Source of the DNA: an uncultured Eubacterium sp.
GTDB taxonomy: Bacteria > Bacillota > Clostridia > Lachnospirales > Lachnospiraceae
Direction of reading: 5' to 3'
DNA length: 64,000 bases
NCBI GenBank assembly: GCA_949959185.1
Contig: CATLIX010000003.1
Coordinates: forward strand, 1-64,000
The translations under genes and the position numbers were made by a program. Each line of letters starts with the position of its first letter. Position 1 is the stretch's first letter. Shown in pieces: positions 42,356-51,439 of this stretch. The notes beneath the pieces were generated by a model that was not told the DNA's origin, did not search any database, and saw only the letters and a list, made by a program, of their open reading frames with translations.

Positions 42356-43428
42356 TACATTTCCTCCTTTGGCAGTGTAAAAAGAAATTCAGCGCCTTCT
42401 GCGTGATTTTCAGCAGAAATGCTGCCTTTATGTGCAGTAACGATTGTCTTGCAGATAGACAGTCCGATACCCATGCCTTTTCGTATGTCTGCGGAAGAAC
42501 CTTCGGAATAGGTGCCGTCGAAGATGTGCTCAAGCTGGTTTTCCTGCAGGCCTACCCCATAATCAATTACGCGGAAACAGACAATCCGGGGATGATTTTC
42601 CACAATCAGGCGGACCGGTTTACTGCTTTCGGAATGGGTGATGGCATTTTCAAGGAGATTGAGTAAAACCTGCTCAATCAGCATGGCGTCCATGGAAACC
42701 ATAAGGATTTCCGAGGGGACTGTCACATCAATTTCAGCATCAGGAAACCTTTTCTGTATGCGGGTTACGGACTCGGCCACCACCTCATCCACAATTTCCG
42801 GAGATGTATTCAGCCGGGAAGTACCGGTCTGGATTCTTGTAATGGACAGCAGATTTTCCACCATGTTCAGCAGCCAGACGGCATCGTCATGGATGTTGCG
42901 GATGAGTTCCTGCCATTCCTGAGGGTCAGAGTTGCCACTTTCCGCCTCAATGGATGAAATGGAGCCCAGAATGCTGGTCAGCGGAGTGCGGAGATCATGG
43001 GAAACTGCACGGAGAAGATTGGCGCGCATTTTTTCCTTTTCAGCTTCCATAAGCTGTTTTTCATGAAATGCAAGGATTTTTGTCTGTTGTTTCAGGTGGG
43101 TTGTGGTAATACTGGTAATAGAAGCAAGAGTCAACATGCACATAAAGGTAAAAGGGTAATCCTGAAGCGTAAAATCTATCCGGAAATATGGATAGGAAAA
43201 GAAACAATTGATTAAAATAATACTGAGGAAAGAAGCAAAAATCCCATAAAAATACCCGTTTGTGTACCGTGCAACAGAGATAATGCCAACAATATAAAAC
43301 AGGGCAATATTTGCCGGATTCTCAGAGACAAAATAAAACAGAAGGAACGTCAGCCCGGTGGTAAAAAACAGAAGTCCGATGGTAACAGCAAAATCGTGGA
43401 ACAGTGGTCTCTTGAAATTTTTCTTCAT
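42355..43428 (-). CDS. KdpD-like sensor histidine kinase lacking the N-terminal KdpD domain
   Basis: The 357-residue kinase begins with three or four membrane helices of DUF4118 type (near 15-110). A short coiled stretch, HisKA with RAVSHDLRTPLTSILGS near 140, and HATPase with NLLENAITHSE and GVGLQENQLEHIFDG follow. Full KdpD proteins carry a nucleotide-binding and Usp-like domain of about 370 residues in front, which is absent here. A GAGGTTACC site precedes the ATG. It forms a two-gene operon with the regulator. Confidence 0.85.
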   Translation of the reverse strand: MKKNFKRPLFHDFAVTIGLLFFTTGLTFLLFYFVSENPANIALFYIVGIISVARYTNGYFYGIFASFLSIILINCFFSYPYFRIDFTLQDYPFTFMCMLTLASITSITTTHLKQQTKILAFHEKQLMEAEKEKMRANLLRAVSHDLRTPLTSILGSISSIEAESGNSDPQEWQELIRNIHDDAVWLLNMVENLLSITRIQTGTSRLNTSPEIVDEVVAESVTRIQKRFPDAEIDVTVPSEILMVSMDAMLIEQVLLNLLENAITHSESSKPVRLIVENHPRIVCFRVIDYGVGLQENQLEHIFDGTYSEGSSADIRKGMGIGLSICKTIVTAHKGSISAENHAEGAEFLFTLPKEEM

Positions 43429-43473
43429 CTGGTAACCTCGATTATTCTGGATTTGATATATTGTTTGTCATTT

Positions 43474-43502
43474 ACTGTACCATGAAGCCGGAAAGTATTC
43501 AA
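43474..43502 (-). promoter_or_regulatory. Possible promoter of the kinase-regulator operon
   Basis: On the minus strand TTGAAT (43502-43497), a 17-bp spacer and TACAGT (43479-43474), about 45 bases before the kinase start. Confidence 0.4.
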
Positions 43503-43711
43503 GGAGGAAAAAATTTTTTAACAGTTTTTTAGCAAAAAGTATGTCAGTCAGTACAAAAAGTGTGGTAAGATATACCATAATGGCAAACAGCAGGAAGCAC
43601 GGATGGTAATCGGGGAGAGAATCTGACCTTTTGTTTTCCATGGAGCTGTAAACAGTTACCAAATCAAAACCCGGCTGCGGGAATAAAATTAATATTCAGG
43701 AGGAAGAAAAG

Positions 43712-44020
43712 ATGGCAGTATTGGAAATTACAACAGATAATTTTGAACAGGAAGTATTGAACAGCGACGTACCGGTACTGGTGGATTTCTGGGCAACCTG
43801 GTGCGGTCCCTGTCAGATGCAGGGCCCGGTTATCGAACAGGCAGCGGAAGAATTTCCCGGAATAAAAGTGGGCAAGCTGAATGTGGACGAGCAGGGGGAA
43901 CTGGCGCAGAAATACGGCGTTATGAGTATTCCCACACTGATTGTTTTTCAGGAAGGACAGATTGCGAAAAAAGCGGTGGGCTTCCATTCTCTGGAGGAAA
44001 TCAGAAAAATCCTGGCTTGA
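43712..44020 (+). CDS. trxA: Thioredoxin
   Basis: The 102-residue protein has the active site W30-C31-G-P-C34 within FWATWCGPCQMQGPV, the cis-proline in MSIPTLIVF and the usual thioredoxin length. It reduces protein disulfides in the cytoplasm. AGGAGG precedes the ATG. It is a single gene with its own terminator. Confidence 0.94.
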   Translation: MAVLEITTDNFEQEVLNSDVPVLVDFWATWCGPCQMQGPVIEQAAEEFPGIKVGKLNVDEQGELAQKYGVMSIPTLIVFQEGQIAKKAVGFHSLEEIRKILA

Positions 44021-44048
44021 CGGAACAGAAAATAAATCTTATAATAAA

Positions 44049-44079
44049 GAGCAGTTACAGACAGTAACTGTTCTTTTTT
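44049..44079 (+). terminator. Intrinsic terminator of trxA
   Basis: GAGCAGTTAC (44049-44058), loop agaca, GTAACTGTTC (44064-44073) with one wobble pair, then six T. Confidence 0.88.
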
Positions 44080-44167
44080 CTTCAGGAAAAGCGGCGCGAT
44101 TCTGCCGCAGCCCTGTCTGGCTGTTGTTTCAAATCAGCAATGAAAGCATAAAATTTCCGGAAAACAG

Positions 44168-44196
44168 TTGACAACTTCCCCAAACTATACTAATAT
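44168..44196 (+). promoter_or_regulatory. Sigma-A promoter of recA
   Basis: Perfect TTGACA (44168-44173), a 17-bp spacer and TAATAT (44191-44196). Confidence 0.8.
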
Positions 44197-44205
44197 GGAT
44201 TCAAA

Positions 44206-44219
44206 CGAACATAAGTTCG
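44206..44219 (+). promoter_or_regulatory. LexA (SOS) box of recA
   Basis: CGAAC-ataa-GTTCG is a perfect match to the Gram-positive SOS box CGAACnnnnGTTCG. It lies about ten bases after the -10, across the transcription start, as expected for LexA repression of recA and recX. Confidence 0.9.
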
Positions 44220-44237
44220 CAGAGAAGGAGAATGAAA

Positions 44238-45395
44238 ATGGCGAAAGAAGATAAAAAAGAGGATAAATTAAAAGCGCTGGATGCCGCGATAGCGAAGATT
44301 GAGAAGGATTACGGGAAGGGCTCCATTATGAAGCTGGGCGAATCCGTGGCCAATATGAATGTGGAATCTGTTCCCACCGGCTGTCTCAGCCTGGATCTGG
44401 CATTGGGTGTGGGCGGCGTACCGCGAGGAAGAATTATTGAAGTGTACGGGCCGGAATCCAGCGGTAAGACGACAGTGGCCTTACATATGGTGGCGGAAGT
44501 ACAGAAGCAGGGCGGTATCGCAGGATTTATTGATGCGGAACATGCGCTGGATCCGGTGTATGCAGGGAATATAGGGGTGGATATTGATAATCTGTATATT
44601 TCTCAGCCGGACAATGGAGAGCAGGCTCTGGAGATTACGGAGACTATGGTGCGTTCCGGAGCAGTGGATATTGTGATTGTGGATTCTGTGGCGGCTCTGG
44701 TACCGAAGGCGGAGATTGACGGAGATATGGGAGATTCCCATGTGGGTCTGCAGGCCCGGCTGATGTCCCAGGCCCTCCGTAAGCTCACAGCCGTTATCAG
44801 CAAGTCCAACTGTATTGTCATTTTTATCAATCAGCTTCGTGAAAAGGTGGGCGTCATGTTTGGAAGCCCTGAGACCACCACAGGAGGACGGGCGCTGAAG
44901 TTCTATTCCTCCATCCGGCTGGATGTGAGAAGGGTGGAGGCTTTGAAACAGGCCGGAGAATTTATCGGCAACCGCACCAGAATCAAAGTGGTGAAGAATA
45001 AAGTTGCGCCTCCCTTTAAAGAGGCGGAGTTTGACATTATGTTCGGTCAGGGCATATCAAAAGAAGGAGATATTCTGGATATCGCCGTAGACTGCGGCAT
45101 TATCAACAAGTCCGGCGCATGGTTTGCCTACAATGGAGCGAAAATCGGGCAGGGCCGGGAAAATGCCAAGCAGTATCTGCGGGAACATGAGGAGGTCTGC
45201 CGGGAAGTTGAGATAAAAGTGAGAGAACAGGTACTGGCCGGGGAAGAAGAACCGGAAGAAAAAGCGGAAAAGGCGGACGAGAAGAAGGCCGGAAAGACGG
45301 CGAAGGAAGAAAAGCCGGATACCGGAAGGGCGGTGAAGGAAGAGAAGCCGGATACCGGAAAGGACAGCCAGAATGCAGATAGCGCAGGTAACTGA
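44238..45395 (+). CDS. recA: Recombinase A
   Basis: RecA forms filaments on single-stranded DNA for recombination and for LexA self-cleavage. The 385 residues have Walker [14 protein letters not shown] near 65-77, Walker [16 protein letters not shown] loops L1/L2 ([39 protein letters not shown], all shortened forms visible) and a long acidic/basic tail with KEEKPDTG repeated twice. ATG at 44238 is seven bases from AAGGAG, and the ATG at 44232 is too near that site. recX overlaps its end. Confidence 0.96.
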   Translation: MAKEDKKEDKLKALDAAIAKIEKDYGKGSIMKLGESVANMNVESVPTGCLSLDLALGVGGVPRGRIIEVYGPESSGKTTVALHMVAEVQKQGGIAGFIDAEHALDPVYAGNIGVDIDNLYISQPDNGEQALEITETMVRSGAVDIVIVDSVAALVPKAEIDGDMGDSHVGLQARLMSQALRKLTAVISKSNCIVIFINQLREKVGVMFGSPETTTGGRALKFYSSIRLDVRRVEALKQAGEFIGNRTRIKVVKNKVAPPFKEAEFDIMFGQGISKEGDILDIAVDCGIINKSGAWFAYNGAKIGQGRENAKQYLREHEEVCREVEIKVREQVLAGEEEPEEKAEKADEKKAGKTAKEEKPDTGRAVKEEKPDTGKDSQNADSAGN

Positions 45396-45978
45396 ACTGG
45401 ATAATAAGCGGATTCGAATCTTTCTGGAAGATGGAACGGATTTTGTGCTGTATAAAGGGGAAGGGAGAAAGTACGGAATCAGAGAAGATGCGGAACTTTC
45501 CAAGGAACAGTATGAGGAGATATATCAGGAGATTCTGGTGAAAAGGGTCAGAAGGAGGACCCTTCATCTTCTGGAAAAGACGGACCGTACGGAGGCCCAG
45601 CTCAGAATGAAGCTCCGTCAGGGGTTTTACGGGGAGGATCTGATTGACCACGCGATTGAATATGTAAAAGGGTTTCACTACCTGGACGATACCCGGTATG
45701 CCCGGAATTATGTGAGGAATCAGAAGGACAGAAAAAGCCGCAGAAAAATCCGGGCAGAGCTGGCGGAAAGGGGGATTGGGAAGGAACTGGCGGAACAGGC
45801 GCTGGACGAGGAATACGGACAGGAAACAGAGCGGGAACTGATTTTAAAGTGGGTGGAAAAGAAGCACTATTCCGGTGAACAGGCAGATTTGAAAGAAAAA
45901 CAGAAGATGTATCAGTTTCTGATGCGGAAAGGTTTTCATTCGGATGACATTTTGCATGTATTAGACTACTTGACATAA
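45373..45978 (+). CDS. recX: Regulatory protein RecX
   Basis: RecX binds RecA filaments and modulates them. The 201 residues have the three-helix repeats typical of RecX ([24 protein letters not shown], then [29 protein letters not shown]) behind an N-terminal strand region. It overlaps recA by 23 bases in another frame, so the pair shares the SOS-controlled promoter. The overlap lies within the repeated tail of recA. Confidence 0.9.
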   Translation: MQIAQVTELDNKRIRIFLEDGTDFVLYKGEGRKYGIREDAELSKEQYEEIYQEILVKRVRRRTLHLLEKTDRTEAQLRMKLRQGFYGEDLIDHAIEYVKGFHYLDDTRYARNYVRNQKDRKSRRKIRAELAERGIGKELAEQALDEEYGQETERELILKWVEKKHYSGEQADLKEKQKMYQFLMRKGFHSDDILHVLDYLT

Positions 45979-46121
45979 AGCCGAAAAAAGTATAAAATCA
46001 ATATGTTGTAATTCATGTTCATAGATTGCAGAGGATTCCTGTAATTTATTGTATATGACATATTAGAAACGGATGATAGTTTACTATATGTACAATGAAA
46101 ATTTAATAAGGAGGTGCTCCT

Positions 46122-47669
46122 GTGCCACAAATTTTAATCGCTGTAGTAGTCACGTTAATTTTTGCAGTACCTGTTACTTACTTTTCAACGGTTTCCTACC
46201 GCAAACGTGTAATTGAGTCCAAAATCGGAAGCGCGGAAGAAAAGGCAAGAGAAATAATAGATGAAGCTGTAAAAACTGCAGAGACCAGAAAGCGTGAATC
46301 TTTGCTGGAAATCAAGGAAGAGTCTATTCGGACGAAGAACGACCTTGATAAGGAAATCAAAGAGCGAAGGAACGAGATTCAGCGCAACGAGCGGCGGATT
46401 ATCCAGAAGGAAGAAAATCTGGATAAGAAATTAGAAGCCATCGAGAAAAAGGAATCGGGGTTTGCAGCAAAAGAAGAAGAAATTAACAGACAAAAAGCAG
46501 AAGTTGCAAGGCTACACGAAGAACGCGTACAGGAACTGGAGAGAATCTCTGGATTAACCTCTGAACAGGCGAAAGATTATCTTTTAAAAATGATTGAAGA
46601 TGATGTGAAGCTTGATACTGCAAAATTAATCAAGGAAATGGAAATCAAAGCAAAGGAAGAAGCAGGTAAGAAGGCGAAGGAATATGTGGTAACAGCCATT
46701 CAGAAATGTGCTGCGGACCATGTGGCGGAAACTACGATTTCTGTAGTTCAGCTTCCCAACGATGAGATGAAAGGAAGAATCATCGGCCGGGAAGGAAGGA
46801 ATATTCGTACGCTGGAGACGATGACAGGCGTAGATTTAATTATTGACGATACGCCGGAGGCAGTCATCCTGTCCGGGTTTGACCCGGTTCGGCGGGAAGT
46901 AGCCCGTATTGCTTTGGAAAAACTGATTGTGGATGGACGTATTCATCCTGCGAGAATCGAAGAAATGGTTGAGAAAGCTCAGAAAGAAGTGGAGACCATG
47001 ATTCGGGAGGAAGGGGAAGCAGCAACGCTGGAAGTTGGAGTGCACGGAATCCATCCGGAACTTGTAAGACTTCTCGGAAAGATGAAGTTCCGTACAAGTT
47101 ATGGACAGAATGCACTGAAGCATTCCATTGAAGTAGCTCAGTTGTCCGGTTTACTGGCAGCAGAAATCGGTGTGGATGTGAGAGTGGCCAAAAGAGCCGG
47201 CTTACTCCATGATATCGGTAAATCTGTTGACCATGAAATGGAAGGTTCACATATTCAGATTGGTGTGGATTTATGTAGAAAATACAAGGAAAGTCCAATC
47301 GTGATTAATGCAGTGGAAGCTCACCACGGAGACGTGGAAGCAGAATCTTTGATTGCGTGTCTGGTACAGGCAGCCGATGCAATTTCAGCGGCAAGGCCGG
47401 GCGCAAGAAGAGAAACATTGGAAACATATTCAAACAGATTGAAACAGTTAGAAGATATTGCTAATGGTTTTAAAGGTGTTGATAAGTCTTTTGCTATTCA
47501 GGCAGGCAGAGAGATTCGGATTATGGTAGTTCCTGATCAGATTAATGATGCGGATATGATTTTGTTAGCGCGCGATATTTCAAGACAGATTGAAAATGAA
47601 CTGGAATATCCGGGCCAGATTAAAGTCAATGTAATTCGTGAATCCCGTGTAACTGATTACGCGAAATAG
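46122..47669 (+). CDS. rny: Ribonuclease Y
   Basis: RNase Y is the membrane-anchored endonuclease that starts mRNA decay. The 515 residues comprise an N-terminal membrane helix ([18 protein letters not shown]), a coiled coil of about 150 residues, a KH domain with [16 protein letters not shown] near 215-230 and an HD domain with [12 protein letters not shown] near 360. The start is GTG behind AAGGAGGTG. A structured region follows directly after the stop. Confidence 0.96.
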   Translation: MPQILIAVVVTLIFAVPVTYFSTVSYRKRVIESKIGSAEEKAREIIDEAVKTAETRKRESLLEIKEESIRTKNDLDKEIKERRNEIQRNERRIIQKEENLDKKLEAIEKKESGFAAKEEEINRQKAEVARLHEERVQELERISGLTSEQAKDYLLKMIEDDVKLDTAKLIKEMEIKAKEEAGKKAKEYVVTAIQKCAADHVAETTISVVQLPNDEMKGRIIGREGRNIRTLETMTGVDLIIDDTPEAVILSGFDPVRREVARIALEKLIVDGRIHPARIEEMVEKAQKEVETMIREEGEAATLEVGVHGIHPELVRLLGKMKFRTSYGQNALKHSIEVAQLSGLLAAEIGVDVRVAKRAGLLHDIGKSVDHEMEGSHIQIGVDLCRKYKESPIVINAVEAHHGDVEAESLIACLVQAADAISAARPGARRETLETYSNRLKQLEDIANGFKGVDKSFAIQAGREIRIMVVPDQINDADMILLARDISRQIENELEYPGQIKVNVIRESRVTDYAK

Positions 47670-47786
47670 AAGCTACACAGTTTTAAGAGATGGACAAACC
47701 TGCAACGGCCTGCTTTATTTTAATATAAGCGGGAAGGCTATACCGTCTCCGGCTGCGGAGAAAGGAGCCTTTTTGTCCGGTAGCTT
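47670..47786 (+). ncRNA. Nested multi-stem RNA structure after rny (candidate)
   Basis: AAGCTAC (47670-47676) pairs with GTAGCTT (47780-47786) and GGACAAA (47692-47698) with TTTGTCC (47772-47778). Two hairpins lie inside: CCTGCTT (47709-47715) with AAGCGGG (47727-47733), and GGCT (47736-47739) with AGCC (47766-47769) enclosing CTCCG/CGGAG (47747-47760). The last hairpin plus ccTTTTT can itself act as a terminator, in competition with the GGACAAA stem. It begins one base after the rny stop. I recognise no known family. It may simply be a complex 3' end. Confidence 0.4.
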
Positions 47787-47795
47787 GCATATACA

Positions 47796-47825
47796 GACCG
47801 TCAACATGTTGTTGGCGGTCTTTTT
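47796..47825 (+). terminator. Intrinsic terminator after rny
   Basis: GACCGTCAAC (47796-47805), loop atgtt, GTTGGCGGTC (47811-47820) with one mismatch, then TTTTT. It is the second stop signal after rny. Confidence 0.85.
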
Positions 47826-47835
47826 ATGCACACGG

Positions 47836-47893
47836 GTGTCCAAAGGAAATATGTCAGCTAATGCTGGGCAATCCGCTTGTGCGCGGCAAAGTA
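47836..47893 (+). repeat. Partial copy of dispersed repeat (second half)
   Basis: ccaaaggaaatatgtcagc, then gggcaatccgcttgtgcgcgg and aagtatgc, aligns with the second half of the units at 7983 and 55289 (gcaatccgctcacgcgcgg, gaatacgc). The terminal hairpin and T-run are lost. Confidence 0.5.
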
Positions 47894-47923
47894 TGCAGAA
47901 AGTTCTGAAAGGAGAGATAATTT

Positions 47924-48469
47924 ATGAAACAGCCGTTAATAAAAAGAAAAGAAAGAGTACTGGAACATAAGGGAGCTATTCTGGATATATATTCTGATTA
48001 TATGGAACTGCCCGACGGCAAAGTGGAAAAGTGGGATTATGTGGAACACAGAAACGGAGCCGCTGCAATAGTGCCGGTACTGCCTGACGGCAGAATTCTG
48101 ATGGTCCGCCAGTATCGGAATGCACTGGAGCGTTTCACGCTGGAGATTCCTGCGGGAGCCAGAGATTCCAGAACAGAGCCGACAATAGAATGCGCATCCA
48201 GAGAACTGGAGGAGGAAACGGGTTATCGCTGTGATAATCTGGAATTCCTGCTGTCCCTGCGGACTACTGTGGCATTCTGCAACGAACTGGTAGATATCTA
48301 TGTGGCGGAAAACCTGGTACCTTCCAGACAGCATCTGGACGAAGGAGAGTTTATAGATCTGGAACCCCATTCTCTGGAAGAACTGTGCGGGCTGATTTAT
48401 CAGGGCGTGATACAGGATGGCAAGACAGTGGCCGGAATTATGGCTTATAAAAATAAGTACAATAAGTAA
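47924..48469 (+). CDS. NUDIX hydrolase, ADP-ribose pyrophosphatase (NudF-like)
   Basis: The 181-residue protein has a Nudix box, GARDSRTEPTIECASRELEEETGY near 89-112. It fits GX5EX7REUXEEXGU except for one extra residue after the first Gly. AIVPVLPDGRILMVRQYRNALERFTLEIPAG in front is typical of ADP-ribose hydrolases, which give AMP and ribose 5-phosphate. Its place before spoIIM and xerD recalls the Bacillus nudF-spoIIM-xerD order. GGAGAG precedes the ATG. Confidence 0.85.
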   Translation: MKQPLIKRKERVLEHKGAILDIYSDYMELPDGKVEKWDYVEHRNGAAAIVPVLPDGRILMVRQYRNALERFTLEIPAGARDSRTEPTIECASRELEEETGYRCDNLEFLLSLRTTVAFCNELVDIYVAENLVPSRQHLDEGEFIDLEPHSLEELCGLIYQGVIQDGKTVAGIMAYKNKYNK

Positions 48470-48587
48470 GCTTTGGTTTCTGCGGGATTTTTACTGAAAG
48501 CCGTTCTGTAAACTGGTCATTGTTGATACTTTTTTTCCGGGGACTTGCATAAAATAAGCGTAAGACAGGAAAAAGATTGGAAAGTTT

Positions 48588-49220
48588 ATGAAAAAACTGT
48601 GGCGTATGTCCTGGCAGCAGAAAGGAATTTCAGAGCATGAATCTCTGTGGATAAAAGTTATGAAAATAGCGCTGCTGGTATCTTTTGTGGCGGGGATTTT
48701 TGCGGCAAATCTCATGGGGCATGATATGATTTCCAATGCAGGAGTGCTGAATGATTATTTTATTGAAAAGTTTCAGTATACTCAGGTGAACGGGGAGAAT
48801 CTTTTTTTCTATATTGTGGGGGAACGTCTTCCGCTGTTGTTTTTGCTCTTTGTTCTGCTGTTTACGGCATTGGGAATACCAGGAGGAATACTTGTGCTGG
48901 GATGGCAGGGATTTTCCATTGGTTTTATGCTTTCTATTGGAATTGCAAAATATGGCGTGAAAGGAATCCTGCTGGTTCTGGGAGGACTTTTCCCTCAGTA
49001 TCTCTTTTACATTCCGGTTTATGTGTTCTGTTTCTGCCTGGCAGTATTTATTCGACAGCGCTTTTGCCGGGGGAACGAGGGCGGTTTTCCGGAGCGTAAG
49101 CTGATGTACGGGATGGGACTGCTGGCCATGGGAGCTTTGCTGGCAGTATTTCTCACCGGGATTTTTCTGGAAAGTTATGTGAATCCCATGATTCTCAGGC
49201 AGATTTTAAAAATTTTCTGA
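48588..49220 (+). CDS. spoIIM: Stage II sporulation protein M
   Basis: SpoIIM works with SpoIID and SpoIIP to thin septal peptidoglycan during engulfment. The 210 residues give five predicted membrane helices with the family's FVAGIFAANLMG start and LGIPGGILVLGWQGFSIGFMLS core. The ribosome-binding site is weak. The 118 bases before it show no clear promoter. Confidence 0.88.
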   Translation: MKKLWRMSWQQKGISEHESLWIKVMKIALLVSFVAGIFAANLMGHDMISNAGVLNDYFIEKFQYTQVNGENLFFYIVGERLPLLFLLFVLLFTALGIPGGILVLGWQGFSIGFMLSIGIAKYGVKGILLVLGGLFPQYLFYIPVYVFCFCLAVFIRQRFCRGNEGGFPERKLMYGMGLLAMGALLAVFLTGIFLESYVNPMILRQILKIF

Positions 49221-49313
49221 ACAGATTTTTACTACATATTGAAACAGTCAAAAAGTGGAAAACGACATCTTGTACTGCCTCTGAAAAGGGCAAAAAAGGA
49301 GAAAAAATGGCAA

Positions 49314-49342
49314 TTGATTTTCCTCCCGAATATGATTATAAT
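49314..49342 (+). promoter_or_regulatory. Promoter of xerD
   Basis: TTGATT (49314-49319), a 17-bp spacer and a perfect TATAAT (49337-49342), 46 bases before the xerD start. Confidence 0.75.
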
Positions 49343-49388
49343 AGGAGAGCAAGCGCCCATAAGAAGCCATAAGACGAGGTAGACAGGT

Positions 49389-50270
49389 ATGATATGTGAG
49401 ATTCAAAAATTTGTTCAGTATATGAGAGAGATTCGGAAAACTTCTGATAACACGGTGGTTTCCTATGAGCGTGATTTGAGAAAGATGAATCAGTTTTTTC
49501 AGGAGCAGGGCATTGAACAGGTAAATCAGATTACTGCTACGGGACTGAATTCCTATATTCTGTTTCAGGAGAGACAGGGAAGGAAGCCCTCTACCATTTC
49601 CAGAAGCGTTGCGGCCCTGAAAGCGTTTTTTCATTATCTGCAGAAAGAGGGATATCTGGCAGAAGATATTGCTGAAGAGTTAAAGGCTCCCAGAGTGGAG
49701 AAAAAAGTGCCGGCTGTACTGACAAGAGAAGAAACGGTACGGCTGTTAGAGGAAGCAAAGGGAAGGAGCCCCAAAGAACTCCGGGACAGCGCCATGCTGG
49801 AATTGCTGTATGCCACCGGGATTCGGGTATCGGAACTGATTTCACTGAAAGTATCGGATGTAAATCTGCAGATGGAATATATCACCTGCCGGGATGGAAG
49901 CAGAGAACGGATTGTCCCCTTTGGAACGGTTGCAAAACAGGCGCTGGAACGATATTTGCAGGAAGGGCGTCCGGCCATGACAGATACAGGCAGCCCGTAT
50001 CTGTTTACTAATTGTTCCGGTCAGGCCATGAGCCGTCAGGGATTCTGGAAACTGGTGAAATCTTACGGGAGAAAAGCAGGAATTACCGGAGAATTAACGC
50101 CTCATACATTGCGCCATTCCTTTGCGGTTCACCTGGTCAGCAACGGTGCGGATTTGCATTCGGTAAAAGAAATGCTGGGACATTCGGATATTTCAACCAC
50201 GCAGATGTATGCGCGGATGACACAGAATCGTGTCCGGGAGGTATATGCCAGGACACATCCCAGAGGATGA
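49389..50270 (+). CDS. xerD: Site-specific tyrosine recombinase XerD
   Basis: XerD resolves chromosome dimers at dif. The 293 residues have an N-terminal SAM-like core-binding domain (about 1-85) and a catalytic domain with Arg in LYATGIRVSEL, HTLRHSFAVHL (His and Arg), the second His in LGHSDISTTQ and the nucleophile Tyr in MYARM. Phage integrases share these residues, but length, context after spoIIM and the lack of phage genes support XerD. Confidence 0.92.
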   Translation: MICEIQKFVQYMREIRKTSDNTVVSYERDLRKMNQFFQEQGIEQVNQITATGLNSYILFQERQGRKPSTISRSVAALKAFFHYLQKEGYLAEDIAEELKAPRVEKKVPAVLTREETVRLLEEAKGRSPKELRDSAMLELLYATGIRVSELISLKVSDVNLQMEYITCRDGSRERIVPFGTVAKQALERYLQEGRPAMTDTGSPYLFTNCSGQAMSRQGFWKLVKSYGRKAGITGELTPHTLRHSFAVHLVSNGADLHSVKEMLGHSDISTTQMYARMTQNRVREVYARTHPRG

Positions 50271-50294
50271 TTAAAAATAAAATAAAAGGAAAGA

Positions 50295-50320
50295 GGGCTG
50301 TTGTAAAACAGCCCCCTTTT
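50295..50320. terminator. Bidirectional terminator between xerD and aroF
   Basis: GGGCTGTT (50295-50302), loop gtaa, AACAGCCC (50307-50314), then cccTTTT. The minus strand also runs into a T-rich stretch. Confidence 0.85.
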
Positions 50321-50325
50321 GTGTA

Positions 50326-51357
50326 TTATACGTTCATTTCTGCAATCTGATAAATCAAATCTTCCGATTCTGCCCATCCCAGGCAGGGGTCTGTGATGGA
50401 CTTTCCATAGACATGTTCCCCCACTTTCTGGCAGCCAGGTTCCAGATAGCTTTCAATCATGACGCCTTTGACAATTTTTTTGATTTCAGGAGAAATCTTA
50501 CGGTTGTGCATGATTTCCTTTACAATCCGAATCTGCTGCTCGTACTGCTTGTTGGAGTTGGAATGATTGGAGTCAATGATGGCGGCGGGATGCTGAAGTT
50601 CCATTTTATCATACATCTGAATCAGGCGTTCCAGATCTTCATAGTGGTAATTGGGAATGCAGACGCCGCGTTTGTTGACAGCTCCCCGCAGAACCACATG
50701 AGTAAGGGGATTTCCAGTGGTGCTCACTTCATAGCCCCGGAATACAAAATGATGGGGATGCTGGCCTGCATATACGGAATTGAGCATTACGGAGAAATCG
50801 CCGCTGGTGGGATTTTTCATTCCGGCAGGCACGTCGAAGCCGCTGACGGTGAGACGATGGTGCTGGTCTTCTACAGAGCGGGCGCCGATGGCCACATAGG
50901 ACAGCAGATCTTCCACATAAGGCCAGTTTTCAGGATAGAGCATTTCATCTGCGGAGGAAAGGCCGCTTTCTTCCAGAGCCCGGATATGCATTTTGCGCAT
51001 GGCAATCAGGCCGGCAAGCATATCCGGCCTTTTTTCCGGATCCGGCTGGTGGGCGATACCTTTATAGCCTTCTCCTGTGGTACGGGGTTTGTTGGTGTAA
51101 ATCCGGGGAACGATAACGAGGCGGTCCGCTACCTTTTCCTGTACTTTGCACAGGCGGCTGATATAGTCGCAGACAGAATCTTCATTGTCAGCGGAACATG
51201 GGCCGATGATTACCAGAAATTTATTGGATGCTCCGGTAATAATGTCACGAATCATCCGGTCACGGCCTTGTTTTGTCTGAACCGCCTGTTTGGATAAGGC
51301 ATATTCCTGTTTGATTTCTTCCGGAGCCGGAAGTTTTTTTAAAAATGAAAAACTCAT
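50326..51357 (-). CDS. aroF: 3-deoxy-7-phosphoheptulonate synthase (class I, AroG type)
   Basis: DAHP synthase makes the first shikimate-pathway intermediate from phosphoenolpyruvate and erythrose 4-phosphate. The 343 residues show class I signatures: VIIGPCSADNED, YTNKPRTTGEGYKGI, ARSVEDQHHR and the metal His/Glu in VLRGAVNKRG to DSNHSNSNKQY. ATG at 51357 is nine bases from AAGGAG. A start seven codons earlier overlaps that site. Which aromatic amino acid feeds back cannot be read here. Confidence 0.93.
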   Translation of the reverse strand: MSFSFLKKLPAPEEIKQEYALSKQAVQTKQGRDRMIRDIITGASNKFLVIIGPCSADNEDSVCDYISRLCKVQEKVADRLVIVPRIYTNKPRTTGEGYKGIAHQPDPEKRPDMLAGLIAMRKMHIRALEESGLSSADEMLYPENWPYVEDLLSYVAIGARSVEDQHHRLTVSGFDVPAGMKNPTSGDFSVMLNSVYAGQHPHHFVFRGYEVSTTGNPLTHVVLRGAVNKRGVCIPNYHYEDLERLIQMYDKMELQHPAAIIDSNHSNSNKQYEQQIRIVKEIMHNRKISPEIKKIVKGVMIESYLEPGCQKVGEHVYGKSITDPCLGWAESEDLIYQIAEMNV

Positions 51358-51400
51358 GGGTGTCGTCTCCTTTCTCATTGTCTGATGTTATCCGGATAAT

Positions 51401-51422
51401 TGCAAAACTGTTAAGTTTTGCA
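51401..51422 (-). promoter_or_regulatory. Hairpin between aroE and aroF
   Basis: TGCAAAACT (51401-51409), loop gtta, AGTTTTGCA (51414-51422), perfect 9-bp stem in the 82-base gap. No T-run follows on the minus strand, so it is not a simple terminator. It could protect or process the mRNA. Confidence 0.45.
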
Positions 51423-51439
51423 GTCATCTGTGTCTGGTG

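Noticed and set aside
49389..50270. Phage integrase and attachment site at xerD or the tRNA-Arg
   Set aside because: No phage genes, no direct repeat of the tRNA 3' end nearby, and XerD context (after spoIIM) is that of a housekeeping recombinase.
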